Positions 10,795 to 24,000 of a DNA stretch of 64,000 bases are shown in pieces (positions within the stretch are counted from its first letter, which is position 1; the number at the start of each line of letters is the position of its first letter). Origin of the DNA: Rotaria macrura (taxonomy: Eukaryota; Rotifera; Eurotatoria; Philodinida; Philodinidae); assembly GCA_900239685.1 (NCBI GenBank), contig OENT01000536.1, positions 1 to 64,000 on the forward strand, read 5' to 3'. The notes beneath the pieces are model-generated. The model saw nothing but the letters and a program-made list of their open reading frames with translations, was not told the DNA's origin and made no database searches. The position numbers and the translations under genes are program-made.

Positions 10795-13740
10795 CGATTA
10801 CAATATAAACCTACTAGATGTCATGGAATTGAAAGAATCTTTATTCATCTTAACTTCTTAACTATAGAATATAGATGTTTTCAGATATTAGAAGTGCGAG
10901 TCTCTCTCTGTTCTATTAAATATTAAACACTAGATATCAAGTAGAAAACCCAACAGATATGCTTTTACACGACATATGCAAATATTTATAATGACAAGGC
11001 ACGAAGCGACTGCTGTCAAATTACTAGCCTTTCTTGTCAGAATCATTCATGTTGTTTTGAAATTCTTTAATTTCGTTACAGCAAAAACATAAGCTTAAAA
11101 GCAAGAATAGCACAACTACTTTGAATGTATCAATCAATCAGAAATTTGGTTTTGCTCTTTTTCTTGGCAAATGGAGACTATTTGTGAAACTCATATATGT
11201 TTTCGAAGAAAATATTGAGCGTAAGTATAGGAGGGAGATCTTTTATGCCCCGCGCGACCCCCTCCCGCTCTCCGTGGTTACAGAAATAGTCCTTGATAAC
11301 AGACCTCCACTTCCCCTCCTCCAATTACAGACCATGGAAACCAGTGTATTATTCCATTATAGCTATAGAAATCAGCATTGTATTATCGTCATATATCACA
11401 GCGTTTTGCTGTTTATTGTGATGCTAATAATAAGAAAAATATTGAATTAAGAAAAATGAATAACAAAAAGTAGGAACTAATGAGCGAACAGCAACAGTGC
11501 AAAGGAAAAATACCATCACAGAGAAACACGATGCGAAAAACTACGTGATGTTACATTTTCTGTATTTTCTATTAGTCTTAGGAATTTATAGAAATGTGAG
11601 TTCCACATGTTAGCCCAAACGAGGCTGCGCTAAAAAGCTTTTTCATGAAAAAGATGATTTTCCATACAATTTTGCCAAACGTAATCTGGGTCGGAGAATG
11701 GGAATGCGTGTTTATTTTTTCAAAATTGTGTTTTCATTTGTACTAAGAAAAGACTGCTTTATAATGGACAAGATTCATTGTTTCGAAAAGTCTGTTTTAA
11801 TTAGACGGCGAGTAGTTGTGAATGGTTTTCCTGTGGAGCACCAAAACCAACGGCTAGTTTCTCATAAGAATTTTTTACCTCAGTTTTCCTGCAGGAAAGA
11901 TCAGCATCAAAGCTAAAAGGTTCGTGGCGAAGGCTACACCATGAATCTGTTTATGTATGATGTTAATGTATAATTCATGGTGCGGGGAGACAAAAAAATG
12001 TCTAGAAACTAGAAATAAGTCAAAATAGTCATTGGTTTGAATTTCCGATTGAGAACTTCGATTTGAGGTATTGGACGTTTTTTCAGTGAAAATCTATAAG
12101 AATCACCTTGTTCATGAGAAGAAGTTGATCATCCTACGTTGAATTTATGGCATTTATGTCGAAAATGGGTTCTCTTGTGGAATGGGTAGTCGATCATTTG
12201 GGAAAGTTACAAAGCAAACTATTGACACTAGAGGAATACATGGAAATAATATCTATCGTATAGACCTGGCTGACTTTAACATCATGCGCAAGTGGCGAAA
12301 AGCTTGAGATATTTTAGTAATGAACTCTAAGAACACGTTTTTTGTAGACATACAATCTTCAGAAATTACATTTCATCGAAAAGATATGCTAGCGAATTTA
12401 GATTCCATCGGCTGAAAAATCCTTGAAGGAAATACAATGAGTTTCTTGATTATTAATGAATGGGTTCGTGTGCATGTTGTTGGTTTGATCTAATAGTGGA
12501 GATTTCGGTTATACATGGAGATTTGGCTAACTCTGGGACTGGATAAATTTTTCAAACAAGCAACTTTAAGTGCATTGATACCCTTACGAAAAACAACACT
12601 GAAACACATATGTCGACATCATACTTGCATTCACGATTGTTCTAGCATTGAATACTAGTTTTATTTCGAGTTCTAAAATGGCGTTATTTACGCAAACAGG
12701 TGATTATTCAGTGGGGAATCAAGTGAGTTGTGTGATCAGTGTTACGTTTAGTTGAAACAAGCTGTCTCAGTGAAAATTATTGAGCGAAAACACGATTATT
12801 TTCCATGATGAATAGCACATTCTGATATTTCTTCAGGAAGCAACGGTTTTCACAAATAATGGAGTATATAAAAGGGAAACCAACTGTTTTTTTATTTTAA
12901 TCGATTTCGATCAGTTTTCAATCAGAGAAAAACAAAAAATCGGAAACTTTTCAACTTTGAGTAAGTTTCGTGTTTTTAGCGACAGAAATTCCTTACATTG
13001 GCTCTACTCTGGATATCATTTTATTAGATTTCTGATAAAAATCACGATAGTTATCAATAGAATTTCTTAAAACCGATGTTTACCGTGGTATCGGTAAACA
13101 TGCTCTTTCTGTATTTTGAGCTGAAAAGTAATGGCTTTATCTCTCTTCTGTACTCGTTGCCTCAACATATAGCAGTCATTCTCCTTGCTCGATCTTTGCC
13201 ACGTATTCCATGGTTTGGAATTAGACGTCATTCAATATGTATTCATTGAGAGAAAACAGCAATTAATCAGATGATTCTTCATAAACAGTTTTGGTACCTT
13301 AAAATTACAGAAAAAGTTAAATAATTCTTTCAAAATTGGTTTTGGAATTTCAGTCTAGCTTAATGAAACAAAAATCATAACTAGTTGCAACATTCCAGTC
13401 GATTGGAAATCTAATAATCTGGCTAAAATCTGTGATGAAAAATTTTATTAGCTTCTGTGATCATTTTGATTACCGATCTTATTGAGATGATACCATTTTC
13501 ATCAATTTTTACTCACAACTTAAATAATTCAGGTCAGATTTTTTCCAACTTTTATACATGAGGAATATGCAGGTAGAACTAACAAACAAATACACCACAC
13601 ATCCACAGCTGTGAGTTGCATAGAAAACTCTGAAATTCTCCAGTGAAATTTCTATTCATCTAGATAGAGTATGCTTTAGAATCATGTGACAAAGCACAAA
13701 TGACAAAACTTACATTTGAGTATGACTCATTCCAGATTCT
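10795..13740. other. Intergenic DNA with small hairpins, no gene recognised
   Basis: This region holds a short GC-rich patch at about 11248-11330 and an inverted repeat at about 11958-11982 (CACCATGAAT / ATTCATGGTG). Open frames such as 11121-11450 have no recognisable motif. Confidence 0.45.
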
Positions 13741-13748
13741 ATACCACA

Positions 13749-14167
13749 TAGGCATGCAACGAACCCGAACCCGAGTTCGTAGTTCGGATCGAACAGTTCA
13801 GGATTCGAGTTCGGGTTCGGATCAATTACTAGTGTGGGTTTGGTTTAAGCTACTCACATTGAAAGATGGGGTAATGAGCAAAATACTTGCAATAGTAAGC
13901 TCTCGTATCTGAATTTTTCAAAATTCTAACCAAATAGATGTAAACAAGACCTTTGCTTAGTTCATGTTAATTGGAGTGGACTCGTTTTGTTATCGGGTTG
14001 CTTTTGATTCTTATTGAATCTTCCACAATAGTTTTAATCGAGATCGAACCCTAACCCTAACCCGATACATAACAGCCGAACCCGAACTCGAACCCCATAA
14101 CCGATTCCGAACCTAACACCGAACCCGAACTCAACGAACCCAAGCGTTCTGGTTCGTCGCATGCCTA
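13749..14167. mobile_element. hAT-like non-autonomous element with 8-bp target duplication and a GAACCC-word interior
   Basis: The left end TAGGCATGCAACGAACCC and the reverse complement of the right end (TAGGCATGCGACGAACC) are nearly identical. The element is flanked by the direct repeat ATACCACA at 13741-13748 and 14168-14175. An 8-bp duplication with T(A)GG-type termini is characteristic of the hAT superfamily. Both ends inside the termini are dense in GAACCCGAAC/GTTCGGGTTCGG words, and the middle is plain AT-rich DNA. There is no transposase frame, so it is a MITE-type element mobilised in trans. Confidence 0.75.
14050..14064. repeat. Short telomere-like run CCCTAACCCTAACCC inside the hAT-like element
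   Basis: Fifteen bases of perfect CCCTAA register within a GAACCC-rich stretch. It could arise by chance from the surrounding GAACCC word array and is too short to call an interstitial telomere. Confidence 0.5.
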
Positions 14168-14176
14168 ATACCACAT

Positions 14177-17100
14177 GCATAAGTAAATCTGTCTCTCATC
14201 AAATCTTTCATAATTTATATAGCTGTAACAAAATAAAGGATAGAGCGTTTCGTTACTATTTCAGTATTTATTTTATAATGTTATGAGAACATGAGGGAGT
14301 AGCGTTACTGCTATCCTCAGAGTACGATGTTCACAAAACTATTCTGTCAATCCAGCTCCATTTCTGTTTATTTTGCACCGAAAGCAAGTGCAAATAGGAG
14401 AGAGGAAACTAGAAAGAAATAGAGGAAAGATTGAATAATGGTCACATTAAGCAAGATAGTTACTATTGGTCATGAGACTAGAGCAAGGGTACGCACAGTG
14501 AACCATTGTTCTAGCATCAATTGACCGCTAGAAGATGCATATAGGTTATGACCTTATTATCGTAAAAATACATCTGCCACTTCATCCATATGCACTCTTT
14601 TAAAACATAACAAGCTCATTCAGAATCACATATATGATAGATGGAACCGATGCAATTTTTTGACGATCGATACTGGTTTATCGGCAGTAGATCAGTTGTC
14701 TAAATGAAATACTGTGTCGCGTTAAACTTCCACAAGTAACCAAGTTATTTCATAAGGTAGAATTAGTAATGAAATGGCTATACTAACTTTGAAATCTGTC
14801 AGCTTATGACGAACTTATGGAAAATTTCTGATGGATTAGCATTATCAATGTTGCTAGCTTCTTCTAGTATAGAAAGGCATCTGAATCATATAAAAAAAGA
14901 ATAATCATCGTAGATGTTTCACGCGTTTACTTAGTTTCACTTATCTCAACGATGATGTTAGAAAGTGTGGTGCATTTCTAGTCCTAACGAGAAGCCTGTT
15001 TACCACTATATGGCAATATTCAATAAGTGGTTTTATTTTGAGGTATCATACCTATATAATATAGGAATTTTTCATTGAAGTTTGTGAAAATCAGCTTCCT
15101 AATTTACGTCCTAAATTGATAGTTGTTTAATGAGGACAAACAGCCTCAATCTTTATCAAATAGATAATTTTCAATCAATCCTCTGTCTCTTGGACTACTT
15201 ACCCTTTCCGGAGAAGGCGATCCCGGCGCTTCCATTACGTTAAATTGCATTGGTGTTCATGTCACAGGGCCTTCTTTGTTGTTCTTATCAATTCTGAAAG
15301 TTTTAATTAATAACACTGTTTTAGACAACAAAGCATTTGAAGCGTTTTCGGAACGGATTCAGATCGGTAAAGGACCAATAATAGACAGGTATTAAGGCGG
15401 TAAAAAATCTTTTCCATACTGTTAATTGACGGGTTTTGAACCGGTAGACCTGCCGGTAACCCGTTCCGGCTGCATCTATGACATGCATAGCAATGCTCAG
15501 AAATCCTACCAGTTGTGAAATATTACCATCAATGTTACGGAGTGTGTAAGTTACAAAATTTTTTCTAGAAACATGAACAAAGACTAAACTTGATTCCTAC
15601 CAACGCATCACCATTCAAACTTATTCAGAAGGGAAAACCCTATGCATTATAATAATTTTTCAATTCCTTTATTATTTTGTTGTTTACAGAGGATAATTTT
15701 TCTCAATGCGCAATGGTTTTTGCCATTTTATTGCTATTTATCGAAGCGAACTAGAAGACATGGACAATTATCAGTCTTGAAAATAGAAATTTTGTAAGTT
15801 TGCTTTGTCTCTATTGAATATATTCGCATTCATCTAATATCTGTTAGAACAAAAGAGATCAGGAATACACTATTCAGCATGTTGCAAAGTTTTTACTCGT
15901 TATTTCCGGAATTAGGGAGAGTACTCCACTAGTTTCCACTATCCTCAAGCAGATACCTAATTCAAAAATTTTTGAAAACGAGTGTTTTTGTAAAACCTGA
16001 CCTTTGTCTCAAAAATCACTTTAGCACCACTTTATGTTCTCAATCTTTCATTGAACAAAACCTGTGGGAGTCCGTATTAAACTCCTGATTCTACCAGTCC
16101 TGTAAAAATTTGAGGCACCTCCCATTCCCTGCGAGTGTGTTTGAAAAGGGGATATTATCAATGACTTCTCTGTGTCCTGAACAACTATAGGGAAATCAAG
16201 AGCAGCACTCCTCTCATGTCTTTTAAGGCTTCTTCTGATTTCTGCAGACTGTAATAACATAAATCTACTGACAAGTATTTTTTTTTGAGCTCTCTGCCAC
16301 AGGACAAGCATCTGGAACCGTCTCTGATGATTTTTGCGATAGCTGATTTTTGAAGGATTTTTATAATGTTCGGCAGGATGTCTGACTGCTGCTGCACATA
16401 GAAATTCGTTCTTCGCTAGGTTCAATGCTTGATGTGTGTCTCGTTGGATTTCATTTCACTAATGATTAGTAGAAATTGGTGCTTTATGTTTAGCTGAATG
16501 CGCATGGTAATGGTGTGCTTGTGAGAGTCAACGGTGTAGTCATCGGTCGGTTCCTTTGTGTGATAGGATCGTACTATGGCAGGATTTGAGATGTAAACTG
16601 TCGTCTTAGTCGCCCACATAAGATTCTCCGATATACTGCCGTCATAAAATGCACACATAAATTTCAAAATACGGCACGTAAGCGGTTGTAACTTTCCAGT
16701 TTACGGCTAGCTACCGTAGTTTAAATGTGTGTTTACAGCCGTATCTGTTAATTCGCAGTAATGTCCCCTCTGGGTAAGACATATAAAATACAATGTAAAC
16801 GTCGTATATGCAACATGATATAGAGAAAGACAGTTTGATATTCTCTTATCTCTCTAGTAATTACTTCTGAAAGAAAAATTGAATCATCTGAAGAGCGGAC
16901 ATTCCATATATTGCGACACTTTGAAATCGTCCTTTAGTTGTCTCGTATAGAGAAGTTATACTATATGTTTGGAATAAATTATTTCTTTTCTTGCCAAGCA
17001 TGTAAGCGAGGAAAAAGACGTTTCCTTCCTCCGTTTGAATTTAAGCGACGGATAAATTATTTTTCTTTACGCTCTCTATGAGTGGACACGCAGCTAGTAC

Positions 17101-18428
17101 GAATTTCCTGTTTATTTTGAATTTATTTAACATGTTACTTTCCAAAATTTAAAAACCTCTGTAAAGTTTATCTAAACTCATTTGATTACTTATATTTACA
17201 TAGATTTCTTTGCTATTTATATTCATTTGCACTAATCGTGTGGAACCTTTACCCAAACTAATTAATTCAGATTGGAGTTTCATTTTCATAGCCTTTATAA
17301 AATTGTCAACTTATATTAACCACATGCATTCCTCGACTTCCGACTAATTTACAGGCGAATGAAAACTTTATTTCAAAATTTTAAACTTTTCAAATCTAAA
17401 ATCATATTTTATATTGACTGGAATCTCATAGACAAAAAAACACCATCCATATGCACAGGAGACCACTATCTTTATAACCTATAAAAAAATCGGGTAGTGA
17501 TTTTGTTTTCTTTTAGTAAACATCTTCCAATCAGACTTTACCTTTTCCCCCTCTGCTTGAATTCATCCCATAAATACTCTTCTTCTTTCGATTGTTATGT
17601 GGTGACGATGAAATTATTTCCCATTCCACTAAGACGATGAAAACTCGAATGCAAGATCATAGAACGCAAAATTAAATTACACAAAAATAATCTTATTCTC
17701 TGTAGCTTAGCAAAGCAAGAGATAATAACGCTCTGAAGATCATTCAAATGCATGAGGCTTTCTGTAAACTAACGTGACTGAACACCAACAGTTATATACT
17801 CAGCAACCATTCCCAGATGGTATCGAGACTCCATACCCTCGAGTCCAATCTCTCATCAAGCATCTCGCATAACGACCTCATTTTGAGCCAAAGATCCCCA
17901 TCTTTGAAGACATCACCACACACAGCTCAAAATTCTCTATCTGACACAAATTATTAGAAAGTCTCAACAGTAGTACAATCTAATTCGGACAGACAATACC
18001 GCTAAAATCCAGTCTTCAATCTAGTGTTTGGCGCGAAGGTCCAGTCAAACATAAACAAATACCATGTCTGGAGATTTCAGAGGATAAAGCTCAAAATACT
18101 GCATCGAACCCAATCGGTTATTTTGCCATTACATGTGTATAATGGAATCCAGACAGGAAATATAATTCCCGATTTGTTTTTGCATTAGGGGAAAACAGTA
18201 TTTAACTGATGAACACTATGGTTTTACTCAATGTCCCCAATCAGAAAAGAGCGCCACTGGATAGAAAATAAAATTATCCATTCAACACAGCCTACTACAT
18301 AGGCAGCACAGTTGCACTGGCGAATACAGACAGAAATTACTCAAATCTGATGCTAACTTTTCCTGCATATAGTCCCTAGAGTGTACTATGAAAAATCACT
18401 GATTTCAATGTCAAATCCAAGGTTTCCA
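14177..18428. other. Intergenic DNA, no gene recognised
   Basis: This stretch includes a CCGGTA/TACCGG patch at about 15432-15470 related in style to the GC islands, and open frames on the minus strand at 16048-16667 whose three overlapping frames give no recognisable domain. From 17.2 to 18.4 kb nothing was recognised. Confidence 0.45.
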
Positions 18429-18690
18429 TTAATATTGTAAATTATCCCATGTGAAATTTTCTGATTAAAATCGGATTATTCTGCAGCAAAATCGAAATTA
18501 CTAATCGATTTGTAATCTTGATTTTGCTGCAGAATAATCCGATTTTAATCAGAAAATTTCACATGGGATAATTTACAATATTAAATAATGGTTACCTCAT
18601 GATCAAGGATAATCAAAATTATCAATCGATTTTAATTTTGATTATGGTGCAGAAAAATCCGATTGAAATCAGTGAATATTTTTCACTGGG
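18429..18690. mobile_element. Palindromic element (CCCAGTG family), copy 2, with a 156-bp near-perfect palindrome
   Basis: Positions 18429-18584 form an almost continuous palindrome centred at 18506/18507, with mismatches only near the centre. The outer arm reads TTAATATTGTAAATTATCCC. A related, more diverged half follows to TTTTTCACTGGG near 18690. The words TGCAGAATAATCCGAT and TAATCGATT are shared with the copy at 9.2 kb. Confidence 0.7.
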
Positions 18691-19277
18691 CGTACTACCA
18701 TGTTTTTCCAAAAGTTGATACGACGCTGCCACCACATCACAACACTATGAAAAAGGAAAACTACCACAACGCGATGATATCGAAGGTCATCGTGCCTCGA
18801 CTTATTAAGAAAAAATTCTATCGCTACCACGGCGCTAAGTAAAACGTAGGGTAACTAATGTCCTGGTCCACAAAATAAGAAAATAAATATTATAAAATTT
18901 GCATGTAATACAGTATGTGAAAAAAAGGGAATCTATCAAAGCTGCAGTTAGCTTTTAATTATTCAGTCAGTAATCAAAAAATATATGGCAAAAAGTATTT
19001 TTTTAAATATTAATAATTAATATGTTCAATGCAAGATTAAAAGAACGAGAGATATAGTCTTCCTATATCCAGAATAGAAGGAATATCTATAGTCAAAAAA
19101 GAGTTAGTGTTCATAAATGATATAAAATAACATTTGTTTTATAGAACGATTGTATTTGTACTCTGTTATAACCATAAGCAGTTAAGTTGTATGTCAAAGT
19201 AAAATTCATAACTTAAAGAAAGAAATTCCTCTAGTCGTAAAACTCGTCAAATACTGGAGCTTAAACAACTCTAAGAG
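18691..19277. other. Intergenic DNA, nothing recognised beyond a CCACCAC-rich patch
   Basis: Around 18725-18840 there are repeated ACCACCAC/CTACCAC words, similar in style to 20880-21030. No gene was seen. Confidence 0.4.
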
Positions 19278-20058
19278 AATGAGACTTATTCGCAAAGACT
19301 TGTTGGCCACGCTTATGTGTAAAATAGGGGCCATTTTGATTGATATGTTGCTAAGAGCGACTAATTTCCTTTTATCTATCTTTCGCAATCGTCTTTCTTG
19401 CATAGAGTGTCCACTTCTCACCTCCTCTCTTCTCCTCCCTCTTAATTGTGTTATCCTTTTGATGTTGTCTACTCCCTTTCCACTTTATACAGAAATGATT
19501 AAAATACTCGAAAAATAGAAAGTTGTATTTATGTTTATTTCTCAGCATCCAAATAATCAAGCATAAAAAAATTATGATATATTTTTTGTAATAAGAATGC
19601 TTTGTTAAACAAGTTTCTGTTAACAAATGACAGGTGCTTTTTTCAAAAGTTTCACTTTGTTCTTGATGTTATTATCCAAGTATCAATATATATGAAATAG
19701 CTGTTTTAAATACAAGAAACCATTTGAGATAAACTCAGTTGTATTCTGAATAGGTTCATCATAATTTTTTTATACTTGATTATTTGGATGCTGAGAAATA
19801 AACATAAATACAACTTTCTATTTTTCGAGTATTTTAATCATTTCTGTATAAAGTGGAAAGGGAGAAGACAACATCAAAAGGATAACACAATTAAGAGGGA
19901 GGAGAAGAGAGGAGGTGAGAAGTGGACACTCTATGCAAGAAAGACGATTGCGAAAGATAGATAAAAGGAAATTAGTCGCTCTTAGCAACATATCAATCAA
20001 AATGGCCCCTATTTTACACATAAGCGTGGCCAACAAGTCTTTGCGAATAAGTCTCATT
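19278..20058. repeat. Large inverted repeat: two 301-bp arms separated by 179 bases
   Basis: Arms 19278-19578 and 19758-20058 are reverse complements with a constant positional sum of 39336 (no indels). Two substitutions were noticed (near 19464 and 19562). The outer ends are AATGAGACTTATTCGC. Each arm contains mirrored short open frames (79 codons), which are a by-product of the inversion. The 179-base centre is AT-rich without features. No target duplication was found at the outer edges. Confidence 0.9.
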
Positions 20059-20283
20059 AATTAATGTAGTCGTAATTAGAGGAAACATACCTTGGTCTAA
20101 CATAAACAAAGTATTATTAATAGAAACAAGTATATTGTAACATTCGTTGTATGAAAGTTTACAAAAACAAACTTTGGTAATGCTATTTATAGTGCACATA
20201 AAGCGAAGTTAAGGAATCCTTAGACTAACAAAAAAATCAGGATTTATCACTGGAAAATCATAACAATCCTAAAATTACGGTAT

Positions 20284-20620
20284 GCCCAGGAGAATGGATT
20301 CGATCGGATATGATAGGGTTCGATCCACCGAGAAAATTCTATAGGAATCCTGGTTGCTCAACCATTAACGAATCCGACGAGAGAAACATATTTTCTTATT
20401 TATGCCCGAATAAGCATTTTATCCCAAATAGTAGAGGCCGATCGTATCATACGATCGGATTCCAATGAAAAGATTCCCCTGAATCCATCACTAAGGATCC
20501 GGATGTCCGATCGCAACCAGGAGTCTGATAGAATTTCGTTGGATAGTAAAAATTCCAATAGAAACATGATCGGATTCGACATGAATCCAATCGAATCCAA
20601 TTATTAGAATGATTCTCCTG
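20284..20620. mobile_element. Word-amplified element (GGATTCGATCGGA words) with CCAGGAGAAT inverted ends
   Basis: The left end CCCAGGAGAATGGATTCG and the reverse complement of the right end (ACCAGGAGAATCATTCTA) share CCAGGAGAAT. Inside, GGATTCGATCGGAT, GAATCC and ATCGGATTC words recur in both orientations. There is no transposase frame and no convincing target duplication. Confidence 0.5.
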
Positions 20621-20884
20621 GTTGGTTACGTACTATTAACTATGGATATGTATAACATGTAAAACGAAATCAAATATTTATCCAGCAACATCCATTAAGT
20701 AGCTATGAAATACTATCATCATTCAGTCATTCGATAGTAACACTTGTGTTTGTCTTACATGACGAAATAGACATGGAACTAAACTGACTGACAAAACTTC
20801 TTTTTCATGCAAATTCCATTAGAATAATGATCTCAAGTGCTTCAAATTTCTTTTGACAAAAATGTAAAACTTTTTTTCAAAAAG

Positions 20885-21025
20885 TTCAGCCGCTGCTGCA
20901 CCGCCACCACGATAGGATATAGGAAAACGTACCGTGTCGTGACGTCTCATTACAATTATTTTCCGCGACCACTGCAGCATTAGCACCAGCGGCGTGGTGA
21001 TGGCGAAATAACGGTCGCGCCACCA
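20885..21025. repeat. GC-rich CCACCAC/CCGCTG patch with inverted words
   Basis: GCCGCTGCTGCACCGCCACC near 20889 faces CACCAGCGGCGTGGTGATGG near 20987, so the ends are roughly complementary around an AT-rich middle. It stands out in the AT-rich background. No open frame of interest was seen. Confidence 0.45.
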
Positions 21026-21030
21026 TGGGC

Positions 21031-24000
21031 ATCTATGAAGCAGAGGTGTAGATAGTTAACTCTAATTTTAAAGTTTAAACTTGAAGTTCTATCCCTAGAT
21101 AAGACTACAATTACACGTGATATGTGCACAAAATAATATAACTTGAAATCAATCAATCTTTCTTTTGGCTAGTCTCTATGGAAATATAACACAATGTATC
21201 TATTTCGTTCGATCGAATCGTAGCCTTCCTTACTTCACCTCGTCCACCCAATCAAAGTTGTCCTCTGCAACGTTTCGGTCAACGAGTCGATAAAAACATC
21301 TCGGATGAATTTGCACTTGTATTTTACATTGATTTGAGAAGGCGGAAAGGAGCAAAGAAGAGATAATGAAAACATCTTGATAGATGCTGCATGACAAGTG
21401 AACAGATATAGAAGGATGTTACTGTACGGGTGGATATTTGCTTTGTATTCAATCGACGTCACACCTGCAACCACATCCACTACACTCTGAAAAAATGAAT
21501 TGACTTGAAATATAAAGTGGTTCGAAAAAGTGGGAATATCGATGCGTTTTTAGATTTAGGATCTGGAAAATCCATTTTCTTTGACATATGGCAGTTGCGA
21601 AATGAATAAGTTTTACCAGAATAAAAAAAGCATTCACGTATGGATAGGCCAGCAGGGAAATCCTTACGGTAATATTATCGTAAATAGACAGACAACATTT
21701 CTTTGTAGGTATGAGATACACGCGATGTTTTTCTTTTAATAATGTCGTTGTATTTGAATCTGTCCATGAAAATTTGTGTTTGAATGGGCTTACTAGAGAA
21801 CTTCTTTGTGCTCTACTCAAGTCACAATGGCCATGAACATAGATATAGATGAAAAATAAGAATTCGTTTCTAATGTCATACGTTTTCTTGTTTATTAAGT
21901 AGAGTTAATCTTCTAATGATGAATCCTTCATTACAAAAAAACAAGAGTACTTCGGATAGATGTACAAATACCATCACTTCTTTGTATCAGCACGAATAAA
22001 ATATTGGTTTACGAATACTGTGCTTGCATATTTTGATGAACACATTCGAACTCTTTCAATAAGAAACTTCTGAATGATTCTACGATAGCTCTTTTCATGG
22101 ATTCCAAACATGTCGATTTAAATAATGAATTCATATCACGTTTGATAAAATACAAGAATATGTATGCAAATTCACATATATTCATTAAAATAATGTCTTT
22201 CTTTTTATCGTGCCATGAAGTATAAGAAAAATACTCTACTAACACCTGTTAAAGCTATGAAAATAAAAACTGAAGTTTTTATTATAATAACGGAAGTGCC
22301 ACTATGCGAATCATTTCACTTCATTAACAAACGGTGAAAAAAAGCAAAATCCAGTAAAATTAACGGATGACTGACTAGTTTTCAAGCGTCGTTCTTTACT
22401 TAGCTGGTAGTTACAAAGCTTAATTCCTTTTTTTTCTTGGTCTTGCTATTTACAATGTCTAATCGAAATGTTTTGGAATAGAACTCACAATCGATAATCA
22501 ATATACCAATGCAAGGATGGTAGTATTTCCTCAATGAATTATTGTTGTTAACAAAGTCTTATTTTATGAACAACAATCGATTCGTTTTATTTTTTTCATA
22601 TTGTTCTGTTTTTATCAAACACAAATCAAAGCATCCCGAAAAAGTAGTTACGACTCAAGAGGGGGTGTCTATAGTCTTTTCCTACATTAAGATTAATGCG
22701 TGCATCCATGCGACAACTAAATCATATTCACAAGCATAAATTCATCATTCGTTGGTTCATATGCCCTAGAGTTAGAACGAAAACACTGAATTTGTATCCA
22801 AACTTTACTCGTCAGATCATATTGAATCGAAACTGCAATCCTCTCGTCAAGTTGATTAACAAACAATTTAAAAGTCGCGATTAATATTATTTTCCAGGTG
22901 TTATGACCTGAGATATCGTAATTCTTCACAGCGCTTTTATCACAAAAACTATAATCCTTAGCATATGACAGAAAAATCTTATGTGCATGTTTTGGCTTCA
23001 AATCTAGTGTACTCACATATCGTTAAGTGAGATGAATCATATTTAACTTGCTTTAGGTGTCAGTTTGTGTTTCTTTTCATAACATTGTACTATATGAAGA
23101 AAATTCCTCTGCTAACTTGATCGAGTATCGAATAATCAATGGTTCAACATAGGAGATACTGAGAAATTACAAGGAGCTAATCCTTAAATTGCATTTAGAA
23201 CTTTGTTTAGATTAAGTTCAGAATTGGAAATCGATTTGAGACAGATGACTACTTTATATGCATAAATTCGTGAAAACTTTTGAAATCTTAGCTAATATAG
23301 ATATTTCTTGTCTTCATCAAATGCATATCGTACTGATCGTAAAAAGACTTGACACATAGACAGAATCACGCGTGTGATATATTCTTCGATAAAGAAAATA
23401 CTAGTTGGTTTTTACTACACTGAACTTCTTCTTAATAAGTCTGTTTCATTAATTTCAACGTTTTGAATTATTCGACAAGTCTGTGCTAAATATCTTAATA
23501 CTATAGATTTAAATTAATGTGAAGTTTTTAAAAACTCACGGTAACAGAACATTGTCGTAACTAAGTTTTTGATTTTCTGTTCGGAACTGTGACGTTAAAA
23601 AAAATTTGACATGTGGAATAGACTGAAACGCTTGAAAATTGACAACAGTAGCTTGTGGAATAACACAATGACAAATAGAAAACATTTAGAGTGTGTGCTT
23701 CCTGTGACTGTATATTTCACGCATTGAAAAACGTCCTGTATGAATCATAATTTCAGTACATTTGCATCGATCGACAACTGATTAATGTTGAAGACCAAGG
23801 TTTTCTATTGCATGCATTCACCCGAGATATTATAATGACGAGTAGCTGACATTCCATAGAAGATGGCTACGTTCATTCAAAACTACGAAAATTATATTGT
23901 AGAATTAAATGAGATATACTTGATGTTTCGTTTCAGTAGAAAAAAGTATAACAATATCTTTAGCATTGAACCTCAGTTGACATAATGTCGACAATGAAAG

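Noticed and set aside
11121..11450. 109-codon plus-strand open frame
   Set aside because: The sequence lacks any recognisable motif and runs through a compositionally odd GC patch.
16048..16667. Minus-strand open frames of 70-125 codons
   Set aside because: Three overlapping frames look equally plausible and none has a recognisable domain; possibly a decayed repeat, but this cannot be supported.
19279..20057. Apparent duplicated 79-codon genes in opposite orientation
   Set aside because: They are the same non-coding arm of an inverted repeat read on each strand, and an antisense frame of similar length also exists.
20284..20640. A target-site duplication around the 20.3-kb element
   Set aside because: TTACGGTA on the left and TTACGTA on the right are similar but do not abut the inferred ends equally, so the duplication cannot be claimed.
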